Of a stretch of 64,000 nt of DNA, positions 50,355-60,692 are shown one piece after another. The translations under genes were made by a program, and so were the position numbers. Below the pieces are notes generated by a model. That model saw nothing but the letters and a program-made list of their open reading frames with translations, searched no databases and had not been told where the DNA came from. Position 1 is the first letter of the stretch, and each line of letters begins with the position of its first letter. This DNA comes from Dirofilaria immitis. Lineage: Eukaryota; Nematoda; Chromadorea; Rhabditida; Onchocercidae. The DNA is taken from contig JAKNDB010000098.1 of the NCBI GenBank assembly GCA_024305405.1, positions 3,591,501 through 3,655,500 on the forward strand, in the 5' to 3' direction.

Positions 50355-53300
50355 ATGGATGAAATAGACAAAACATCATCAGCTTCAGCATCACCACGTT
50401 CAATTCATTCTTATCATCGTGGAAACGGTACATTACGTGGTGGTGGTATACAAAAATATACCGTAATGGGCCGGTAAATTTAAAATTTTTTATCTTAATA
50501 GTTAATCTAATAAATCGTTTCCCTTGTTTTGTTCTGGAAATTTTTGCTATCGTATAAATGAAAACGAAAGAAACTCCGCATACGGTAGTGTAAAAGCTTG
50601 GTATACGGTAACATAACAGTTTGGTATATGATAGCACAGAGTTTAGCATATGGTGATAAATTTTTCAGACTTTGAAAGGATATAAGCGAAAACTGGATTA
50701 TCGATTGGGATATTGTATTATTGGTTGTTTAATTACAATTAGTACCGCATTGACAATCTTTGGCTTATTTCATGAAACAGCACATCGAGAATTATCACGA
50801 TACATTGAATCGACACGTCAAATAATCGTCGAATCAATTCTTGTAAAAACATCACCAATACCAGAATTACAAATTGATAGTACTGTTTTTGATAACAATG
50901 CTTTATCCGAAGAATTTGAAATTGATGATCAATTGGATGGTATTAAAATTCATTGAAATTTTTTTAAATATTTCAAAAAAGAGAAATTCAAAATTCTACA
51001 AAGAAAAAATGCTTGTAAATTATTTCAAATTGCTATAAATAAACTAATCTATTCTATCTTTTTTTTCGTTCTTTTCGTTTTATAAAATTTAAATTTTTGC
51101 TAATAACTTAATTTTCGATTGTAAAATCTAAGTTTATTAGTAATTTTTAATTTGAAAAACGGTAACAATATATTGTACATATTTTTATATTTAAATCTGT
51201 TTTACACGGAATTTTGCTAATATCACTTATCTACGAAAATTTGTAAAATGATCGGTAAAAAAATCACATATGATTATGCTAATTAAATGAAGATCGAGAA
51301 TTATTGTTGTAATTTAAAAAATAATGCTATTTCACTTATTTTTATTGATTGTTTTCTTTTTTGTTTTCAATCATATGAAGAATATTTATTTAGATTATGA
51401 TCATGGTAATGATACAGCGCCAGAAGCACTCGAAGGTATGGTGGTTTCATCGGAAGAGAATGATGAGCCAAGAGAAGAAGAAAATGATGATAATGACGAT
51501 ATATCGGGAAAGGGAATGCTACCAAGCTCATCATATAATGAACCAGAAACTTGTTTGGGATCCGTTTATGTTGATGAGGAAAAATGCTTAACAGCTACTG
51601 AACTTGATAAATATCATGATATGTTATATAGCGTAATGTTTATTCCATAAATGCTTGAAAAAGTCTCGAGTTAAACATTCGAGAAAAATAAGAAACTGAA
51701 AATATGAATGAAAGAAAATAACAATCGCCGATAATTTTTTTTTAGATGAAGTTTTAGATTAAAATTTATTTGAAGTAGTAATAAATCGTATATAATAATT
51801 TCTAGTATTATTGTTTTTAATTGCTGTTTTTTTCCTCAACCAATGATAATAGAAATAGAAAAGAGAAAAATTTTCAAGTAATTTATCGAAAATATCAAGT
51901 GGAAAAGACAAAATTTTTTATTCATTATCAATTAATTAATGAATTATCAATTGATATTCATTTATAATAAAATTTAATCTGCACAATATATATCGTAATT
52001 TTTTTAGGAGAAAATTTCATTTATTTGAAGTATTTGTTAAATTAATTAAAAATTATTTTCAGTCACATATAGCTTTATGGAATTTAATTACTGTAAATAT
52101 CATTTTTGCAATACTACTGGCACCATTTACATTTATGTTCCATACTCAAGATAACAAAAATCATTTCTATAAAATATTTCACCGTGTGAGTAAGCTTTTT
52201 ATTTTTTTTTCTTTGTTTACTTAATCATTTATCAGTTATTGGGAATTTATTTTCATAAAATTAAATTAAATATTTTATGATGATAAGCATTTGATAAGAA
52301 TTTACGAATTAGAAATAGTGTAAAATTTAATTCGAATTACTGAAACGATTAATGTTATTATTGAAGATGAGCAAAATTTTCATTTCAAATTCTTTCATAA
52401 ATTATTTTTGGTATTTATATTTCAAATTTTTTTTAAGTCTAAAAATAAAACTTTTTATTTTCAGATTATTCTATTCTTGGCATTATTCTTTATGGCTGCA
52501 CAAATATTTGTGCTAGTCAATCCATTACTATATAGTTCATTTATGTATCCTACAATCGTTGATAGACTTTTTGTTGAAAAACTTCCACGGTTTAATAATT
52601 TTGATAAAAAAATGATAATTTGATAACTTAGAAATATTTTTGTCCCGAAAAAATCTGAGATTAATTTTTAGATAAATTTGAGAATTTTACAAAAATTAAA
52701 ATTCAACAAAATTTATTTCTTCGCATAGCTAAAATTCAAAAATTGATTCGAAACAAAGTGGAAAATATGATAATATTCATATTCTTTCTCTTTTCATAAA
52801 ATTAGAAAGAAAAAGAAAGTATTTTGATTGAATTAAATTTCAAACAATTCTCGAAATAATTTATGTCATTTTGTTTATGAAATTTAGAGATCAGAGATTC
52901 ATTAAGCAAGTGGAATTTCAATTTGCTTGTCAATTTGATTATATCATTCAATTAGTAGAACTTAACTTGCAGGTAATTGAATTAATTTTTTTCGTTTTGT
53001 AACGTTATGAAATCAATCGATATTGCGATATTTAAGCATTACATGTAGATTTATTTATTTTTTCTTCACAATTCTTTTCTTTTTAATTATTTCATACAAT
53101 TTATTCTTTTCAATAAATTCATTAATATGTACGCCAAATAATTATTTCAGAAAGCTTGTATACCACGGATTAAAAATCTATTATTATTACCGTATGCGAT
53201 AGTATTATTGATTGTTATTGATCTGTTACCATTTGTATTTATATTTTTCACCTATGCTTGGGATAAATGGCTTAAAGATTCGATAATTTGCAAAACTGCT

Positions 53301-53914
53301 AGGAAACGTATCGAATTAAATAATCAACGAAGGTAATTTTTCTTTATTCCTGTTATCACTCTTATCATAACCTGAATTATGATATGATTTTTTTATGCAT
53401 AATTTTAGACCTTTATTTGAGGAAATTTGTTGTATAAGAAGCGATTAAACTAGGTTTTATGGCTAGGAACGAAATTTAAGCTCAATTCATCCTATTCCAT
53501 TTTATGTTACCACGAGAAATATTAATCAAAGGTAAATCTATCATCGGTATGGCCAAAATTTCCAGTTGATTCTAGTAATTGAATCCAATGAATTGAAGAA
53601 GGAATCGGAAACAAAGAGAAGCAATATAAAATTTATGATGAAAAAATTAGAAACAAAAAATTATGATCTTAAATTACTTCTGGATTCTTTCATTAATCCT
53701 TTGAATTCAATATTTATGCTTGTAAAATGATATCTCCTACATTACGTATTTAATATTTCAACTATAATTTTAACTTTTTGTGATTAAAAAATTCTCTAAA
53801 TTCTACGAAAAACATCAGACTTTCGTTTTCTTTCAAATTTTACTGTTATTTTACAGGCCGCAATCACGTGAAGATATTTTGAAGAAAACAATGGAAGAAC
53901 CACATTATGTGTAA
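50355..53914 (+). CDS. four-pass membrane protein with acidic loop, unknown family
   Basis: Exons: 50355-50462, 50669-50939, 51394-51632, 52063-52185, 52465-52589, 52888-52972, 53151-53332 and 53857-53914. All phases agree, giving about 396 aa with no frame break. A Ser/Gly-rich N-terminus is followed by TM1 near residue 49 (LGYCIIGCLITISTALTIFG). A loop of about 140 residues follows, rich in Glu/Asp (SSEENDEPREEENDDNDD), with cysteines at ETCLG and EEKCL. TM2 (VNIIFAILLAPFTFMF), TM3 (IILFLALFFMAAQIFVLV), a short amphipathic stretch and TM4 (LLLLPYAIVLLIVIDLLPFV) come next, with a basic C-terminus ending PHYV. Both ends are probably cytosolic. Two donors are GTAATG (50463, 51633). A competing donor CCG|GTAAAT at 50474 would cause an early stop. 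I do not recognise the family, and the function is unknown. Confidence 0.8.
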
Positions 53915-53987
53915 TACTTTAAAAATTTTAAGAAAAAAGTTTTTATATTTATTTCGTAAATTTTTGAAGACATTAAAGAAAGAAAGA

Positions 53988-53993
53988 AATAAA
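53988..53993 (+). terminator. polyadenylation signal AATAAA of membrane-protein gene
   Basis: AATAAA lies 74 nt after the stop codon. Confidence 0.5.
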
Positions 53994-56785
53994 ATTATGA
54001 CAAATAAATTTGAATTTTCTTTTCTCTGACATTTTTAAGATTTTTAATTTTCATTTGTTTATATTTTCAAAAATTTTGTATTTTTGACGATGCATACTTC
54101 AATTATTTATCCTATATGCTACTTGTTTTATTCGAAATTGATGTACTAATTATTTGTTTTTTATATTTATTTCGGAATTTAAAATCATTAATAGATTATT
54201 TATTTTCCAATTTTTTTTTCAAAAATGGATTCTCTGAATTATCGATCAAATGATATTTCTTGTTACTAAATTAATTGATTTCCTGTTTGTGCAATCATTA
54301 GCACTTAAAAATTGAACAAAGCTTAAAATTATTTTCCTTTCCTTATCATAAATTAAGGATAAAACTTTATAATTTTCCTAAATCATAAAAAGTTTTCATT
54401 TCTAAACTATCATTAATTCAAATAAAAAATAAAGACAAAAATTTTTCTAAAAGATATTGAATTTAATTAATTTTATATTTTGATCAAAAATTTTTTCAAT
54501 CAAAGTATTAATTGGCGCATTGTGCGATATATTTTTATAGAAAAATATTTATGATTAATTCTTTTAAAATAAACGAAAAAAGTTTAAAAGTCTTTTTCAA
54601 AGAAAGGAATATTTGAAATGAATCTATTTTTGCAAAAAAACGAAAAAAATTGAAAGAAATAAAAGTTTAAATAGGACATTTTTGTGTCCATTTTTTTCTT
54701 CATATTTCATTCGTATACATATATCCCATATATTTAGAGGTATTCATGCGGAATTTAGAGAAAAAAAATCGAATAAAAATTAGAAAAAAATTCGTTTCTT
54801 TCTCTCAAGGTCATCATTTTCTTTTTTTCGTTACTTCTATGAATTCCTAGTTTTTTTCCAACTTTTTTCTTTTTAAATTATCGTTTCTGGCAATAAAAAA
54901 CATAATTAGTATTTCTGTCTTCATCAAATTATAATTTAAAATAATTCAGTTTAGTTTCTTAATTTCAATAATTCACCATATTATTGCTATTGCAAACATT
55001 TTATTCCAAATAATTTGACTATGATCTCGAATAAAAGCGAAATTTCACAATTAACATGCAATTAATTTATTTTTTTATTTTACCAAGACAATAACCAATT
55101 TTAGTTTAATAAATTATAATATTTTGCCTCTTTCATCTAATATCAATTTTGAGATATTAGTATATATTCTTTATAATTATTGATAAAAATTCTTCTTTGA
55201 TGAATTATTATCAATTATTTCAAAAATCAGTTCATCAGTTCAATGAAATTTATAACCTAAATTTTCCATCTGTTTGTCAATTTTTTTTTCTGCTTTCCTC
55301 GTAAATAAAATTTTTTTCCATTCTGTTTCTTTTATTCGATTTATCTTTTCTTATTATCAATCTTTCGTTTTATCAAATAATTTTTGATTGATAACATGAT
55401 CACAGATCAATCAATCATTTTTAATTTGATCAAATAAATCGTTGCGAACAATCGAGAGAGATAAATTTTGTGGAAAATTTTTATTTTATTTAAAGCATAC
55501 TGCTAATTTTAAATTTATAATTCTTTATTCAAATTTAAATATTTCAAGCTTTTGAGTACAACTGAATATCTTAAAATTGATATTTAATTTATATGGTTAT
55601 CAGATAAGTTATCATTTAGTATCGTAAAGTTATCCGATAATGCTTTTAAAAATTTTCATGCTACTTTAAAGTTATTTGATAATAGTGATAATATTTTATT
55701 ATTTAACATAATAAAAAAATTTTGAACAATGTTTTAATCTAAATTTTATTTCCATCGACTAATTTGTTTTGTTGAAATGTAAATAAATAAAAAATTTTGT
55801 ACTGTTAGATTAAAAATAAAATTATTTGAAAGATTGCGAGAAATGCTTCTCATTTTATTTCCAATTCAAATTGCAAAAAATAAGATTCATTTGTTCATTC
55901 GGAAGTAATTAATTTTAAATTTATTTTTTAGTTTTTAAATTAATGAAAAATTACTTAAAATTTAAAAGAGTGTTCTTTCTTTTTCCTACTTTTTAGATTT
56001 GAATCTTTCGTAAATTCGAGAAAACTAATTTTATATATCTTCTTAGGAAACATTTTCAAACTAATATTTCTTTTTCTTCCAACTAATGTTGTCTAAATTA
56101 GACCAATAAGTAGTCCACAAACTAGTAAAGACTTTAAACATGAAGTTTCTACGTAATATATACATTATTTTTATGCAATTTCCTTCATTCCGATTCTCGA
56201 GATTATTTCGCAATGATTGATAATCAATAATTAAGTAAAAATTTTTAGTAATTGCAATGATTATGGAACTAAATTTTAATAATTTTATTTTCTCACAATA
56301 ACAAAAATATTATATATGTTTATAAAAAATGGAAAGTTTTATCACTGAAACAATGATAAGCTTAAGACTTAATCTTTAATTTATCAATAGTAGATAAAAT
56401 TAATTTTAACCGCAAAAGGAAACGTTAAATTATAATTCAAATTTGAATAAAAAAATTGAATCATAGAAAGTAATGAAAGTTTTTTTGTTTTAAATTCATT
56501 AAATCGCACATTTGAAAAAGAAACGAAATTCAAATAATGCAAATTAAACTAATTGTATTTCTATTTTGTTTACCTTCACATTTCAAATTCATTCCTTCAT
56601 ATTCAATAGGCAATTATACGTCCTAAAAAATAAATTCGAATTCGAATAGAAAAAAGAAAAAAGCTAAATGTGTTCAATTTAATTTAACTTATATTCAAAT
56701 GATTATCATTACATTTCAATATAATAGCAAATGGTAAAAATTTTTTTGAATCGAAATAAATTTTTTATTAGAGTTGTACATTTCA
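53994..56785. other. AT-rich intergenic DNA
   Basis: Nearly 2.8 kb with no tandem array, exon or GC island that I can support. This contrasts with the repeat-dense left half of the window. Confidence 0.4.
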
Positions 56786-56789
56786 TGCA

Positions 56790-57010
56790 ACTTCAAATAT
56801 ATATGTCGCAAATTGCGACTTCAAATATATCTGTCGCAAACTTCAGATATATATGTCGCAAATTGCAACTTCAAATATATATGTCGCAAATTGCAACTTC
56901 AAATATATATGTCGCAAATTGCAACTTCAAATACATACATCGCAAATTGAAACTTCGAATATACATGTCGCAAATTGCAACTTCAAATGTATATGTCGCA
57001 AATTGCAAAT
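56790..57010. repeat. 28-bp array in the 3' flank of the thioesterase gene, about 8 copies
   Basis: The unit is CTTCAAATATATATGTCGCA then AATTGCAA. It lies 35 nt beyond the thioesterase stop codon. On the minus strand the first AATAAA is beyond it (about 56765), so the array may be transcribed in the 3' UTR. Plus-strand frames reading MSQIATSNI are repeat artefacts. Confidence 0.9.
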
Positions 57011-57044
57011 TTCATATATGAAAAAAAAAAAAGAATTTTAAATT

Positions 57045-57984
57045 TCACAACAAATTTGGAATTGAATACATAAGATCATTGGGGTTTTTGGGAAAAACTT
57101 TCGTATGTTGTGCGTATGCAATTAGCAAATTATCGTTTTTCGTCGAACTTCGGCACGTGTATGAGCCAACTTTTTGTTACGATACCATATCGCACCATTT
57201 ACGATAATCGTATCACCAAGTTTAGCACAATTTGGATATCTAATGTTAAATAGGCGAGTATTAATATTATGCATAATAATTTAATCAAAAATTTGAGATG
57301 AACGATTATTTGTATTTATGTTATTGTTTTTTTTTTTTTGGGAGAAAAGATGAAAAATTATAAAATATCAAAAAATAAACAAGATGATCATATTTACAAC
57401 GATCGTACCACTAAATTTAGTATCAGTTTGTTTAACTATACTAAATAATGATAAGCATAATTTTGATCGTATATCACTAAGTTTAGAATCATTTGCATAA
57501 TTGAATGAAGTAAACAATTATTAATTAAAGGCATAGTTTGCGGAAAAAAAATTGGATTGAAAGAATATCAATAATAAATAGTATATGTATAATTAAATTA
57601 AATATTTATTTTTTAATTTTAACTTTTAACAATTTTATATTTCAAATTTCAATAAATTAAATAATATTTTGAGTATAAATGAATGAAATATATTAATTTA
57701 AATTATATTTAAAAATAAAATTTAAATTAAATTTTAATCAAATTAAACGAACGAAACAGCTAAATTGATTGATACGCCTGGTTCATTAGCGCTTGTTACT
57801 ATTGCAGCTGATGTGACCAAATCGATCAATGATGCTATGCAACCTTCATGTAATTGTTTGGATGATAAATTTAGATGATCTTTTGTTACATCAAATTCAA
57901 TTTGTACAATTCCTTCAGTTGCTGATATCACACGACACTAAATTATTGAATCAACACTAAATTATTGATTATTATGTTATTAAG

Positions 57985-58059
<75 letters not shown>

Positions 58060-59546
58060 GTAATCTTATTTAGGTATCATTTTTTAAGTACCATTTTCTT
58101 TTTTTTTTTTAACTCACTTATTTAGGTAATGTTTTTTTACTTACTTACTTTACTTTACTTTACGTTATTATTCATTTATTTACGTTTTATTTATGTCATA
58201 TCGTTACGCCATCATTCACGTCTGATTTACGTCATATCGTTACACTATTATTTACATTATATCGTCACGCTATTATTTACATTTTATTTACGTCATATCG
58301 TTACGCTATTATTTATTTATTTGCGTCATATCGTCACACTATTATTTACATCTTATTTATGCCATATCGTTACGCTATTATTTATTTATTTAAATCATAT
58401 TGTTACGCTATTATTTACTTACATCTTATTTATGTCATATCGTTACGTCTTTATTCATTTATTTACGTCATATCGTTATGCTCTTAGTCATTTATTTGCG
58501 TCATATCGTTACGCTGCTATTCATTTACGTCATATCGTAATTATCCATTTATTCACTTATTCAATTTACGTTGTCACCTAATTTACCTTATTTAAGTCAT
58601 TGCTAATTCTTTTTTACCTATTTAATTTAAGACTTATTTTTATTTACCACATCATACGTCACTATTTATTAATTTATTTACTTAATTTACGTCATCAATT
58701 ATTTGCTTACGTCATCCCTTACTTTTTGTTTGCTCATTTTTTTCCGTCCATTATTCATTTATTTACGTCATATATCATTATTTACTTCTTTACTTAATTA
58801 TAATTTAATTGATAGCAATAAATCGCAATATATAAATTATATACTCAAAAAAAACTTTCACTTATTCACGTCATTGCCTACTTTTATTAACCTAATTTAC
58901 GTCATTTTTCACTTTTTATTTGCTCAATTTACGTCATATTTTATCATTTACTTGTTTACCTAGTTACAAATATTACTTAATTGATAATAATAAATCGTAA
59001 TAGATAAAACTGCACCCAGAGGAATTTTTACTTATTTATATCATCACCTACTTTTTTTATTTACTTAATTCATGTTACGCTTATTTACGTCATTTCTTAG
59101 TTTTTTTATCTGCTCAATTTACGTCATATGTCATTATTTACTTGTTTACTTAGTTATGATATAAGTTAATTGATAGTAATAAATTTTAATACACGCATCT
59201 ATGAAATGAATTGAAATGATCAAAAATTATGCAAAATAATTTTTACTTAAAAAAAAGCAAAAAACATAAAATTCTATATGATATGATTGATTTTTATTTT
59301 AGCTATTAAATGTTATAAATTTGGATTTAAAAATTCAAAAAATGTAAATATAAATAGAATTCTATTTCTAACAAAAATAAAAATTAATAATTCGATTAAT
59401 TTTATTTAAGTATAATATTTTTTTTTTTAATTTAAAAATAATCAATCAATCATAATTATGGTTTAACTTACATCACGAACAAATGAAGAAAATTTATCGA
59501 ATGATTTGAATGTTTTTACCGCCAATTGAAAATACTTATTAGCCAT
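57045..59546 (-). CDS. ACOT13: acyl-CoA thioesterase, ACOT13/THEM2-like hotdog protein
   Basis: Members of this family hydrolyse long-chain acyl-CoA to fatty acid and CoA as tetramers, often at mitochondria (family knowledge). Exons in coding order: 59546-59472, 57937-57753 and 57239-57045, about 151 aa against 140 in human. Exon 1 reads MANKYFQLAVKTFKSFDKFS. Exon 2 holds HLNLSSKQLHEG, SLIDLVTSAAIV and EPGVSIN. Exon 3 holds YPNCAKLGDTIIVNGAIWY and AYAQHTKVFP. Asn48, Asp64 and the Ser of GVS align with human Asn50, Asp65 and Ser83. The usual HGG reads HEG. A one-base deficit in T5 at 57136-57140 (A5 on the coding strand) breaks the frame before NLLIAYAQHTK. With one A restored, the alignment runs to the C-terminus. 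The gapless match across the intron 2 junction sets that donor at 57752. Confidence 0.88.
57981..58059. repeat. (AAT)n microsatellite in thioesterase intron 1
   Basis: About 25 uninterrupted ATA/AAT units ending with one TAG variant. Confidence 0.97.
58130..59165. repeat. TACGTCATATCGTTACGC array in thioesterase intron 1
   Basis: Degenerate units of about 35-50 bp built from TTTACGTCATATCGTTACGC and TATTATTTATTTA words. They are dense at 58150-58560 and sparse up to 59150. On the coding strand of the gene the core reads TGACGTAA, resembling a CRE/bZIP half-site. Plus-strand open frames here are artefacts of the repeat. Confidence 0.85.
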
Positions 59547-59567
59547 TTCGATAATTTTTAATAAAAT

Positions 59568-59583
59568 CTAGAAAAAGAAAACA
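59568..59583 (-). promoter_or_regulatory. probable trans-splice acceptor of thioesterase gene
   Basis: On the minus strand TTTTCTTTTTCTAG ends 21 nt before the ATG at 59546. It is a strong T-rich acceptor with no upstream exon seen. Confidence 0.5.
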
Positions 59584-60257
59584 AAAAAACTACAAAATAA
59601 TTCAAAATTTAAATCAAATGAAATTATCAAATTAATCGTTATCAAAATAATTTGATAAATGATAAAATCAACCGACAAGCATAAAAATTTATTCATTAAA
59701 TTATTCACTTTTCTAATTTTCATAATATTTAAATACAATTGTTAATTCTATTTATTTAATCAAATTTTAGCCTAATCTTATTTGAGTATTTTCACTAAAA
59801 AAGCCTAAAATGAACGGATCAAATATATTTTTCGTAAATTTGTAAAAGGCCAAAATGAATAAATCAAATATATTAAAGATATTTTGATTATTAAAAATTT
59901 AAATAGGCAAATAATTTTTCAAATAATACTAAGCATATGATTTTAACAAATTATCTATCCATTAGCAATGATCAATTTAATTGTTCGTTGAATGAATGAA
60001 TTGATTTCAGAAGTTTTTATTTTTGTTTTTTTTTAATCAAACGAAAGAACAAAAAAGAAAACTTTTTTGATTATTTCGAAATAAAAATTTAAAAAAAAAA
60101 AGGAAATATTCATTACAGTAATTTTTTTGAATTATAAAAAAAGAAAAAAATCGTAGCAAAAATATTTTTATTGATTTGTTTTATATAAAAAAAAAAAATG
60201 ATTGTTATCATTTGATTAGAATTAAAAATATTTGATAATAATTCGTATAGAAATATT
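59584..60257. other. AT-rich spacer between the two minus-strand genes
   Basis: Only A/T-rich sequence is seen, with GGCCAAAATGAATAAATCAA-like duplicated words near 59808 and 59850. It should contain the thioesterase promoter, but no motif stands out. Confidence 0.35.
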
Positions 60258-60425
60258 TACAGTCAAGACCTCTTTTTATAGTCAAGACGTCTTTTTATAG
60301 TCAAGACCTTTTTTATAGTCAAGACCTCTTTTTATAGTCAAGACCTTTTTATAGTCAAGACCTCTTTTTACAGTCAAGACCTTTTTTATAGTCAAGACCT
60401 CTTTTTATAGTCAAGACCTCTCCTC
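60258..60425. repeat. 19-21 bp array, about 8 copies
   Basis: Units of TATAGTCAAGACCTCTTTT with slight length variation (CCTTTTT, CGTCTTTT). It lies 3' of the swiprosin-like gene and 5' of the thioesterase gene. Confidence 0.95.
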
Positions 60426-60688
60426 AATCCAAGCCACTTGAAATATATGTCAATTTAATGTTTAATTAAATAATAATCAAATATTAATTTGGAAAAAAAA
60501 AAAAAAGAAAAAAGTAGAAGTCATTCCGATAATATATCAAATAAATTAAATGTGAACAATTAGAAAAGTGAAATGAATTCATTTCATTCATTTACAAATT
60601 AATATCATTTAATCATAATATTTAATAATAGTTGCAAATATTATAAGTTGCAAAAAAAAAAAACAAAAATTACAATAACAAAAAAGTT
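60426..60688. other. 3' flank of swiprosin-like gene
   Basis: A/T-rich with A runs. No canonical AATAAA is evident close to the stop on the minus strand. Confidence 0.35.
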
Positions 60689-60692
60689 TCAA

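Noticed and set aside
50353..50649. 98-codon minus-strand frame over exon 1 of the membrane-protein gene
   Set aside because: Shadow of the plus-strand exon, which chains in phase with seven further exons.
56731..57041. Frames with MSQIATSNIYVANC repeats
   Set aside because: They are the 28-bp array read on the strand opposite to the thioesterase gene.
58129..58963. Tyr/His/Ile-rich plus-strand frames up to 150 codons
   Set aside because: They arise from the TACGTCATATCGTTACGC array within an intron of a minus-strand gene.
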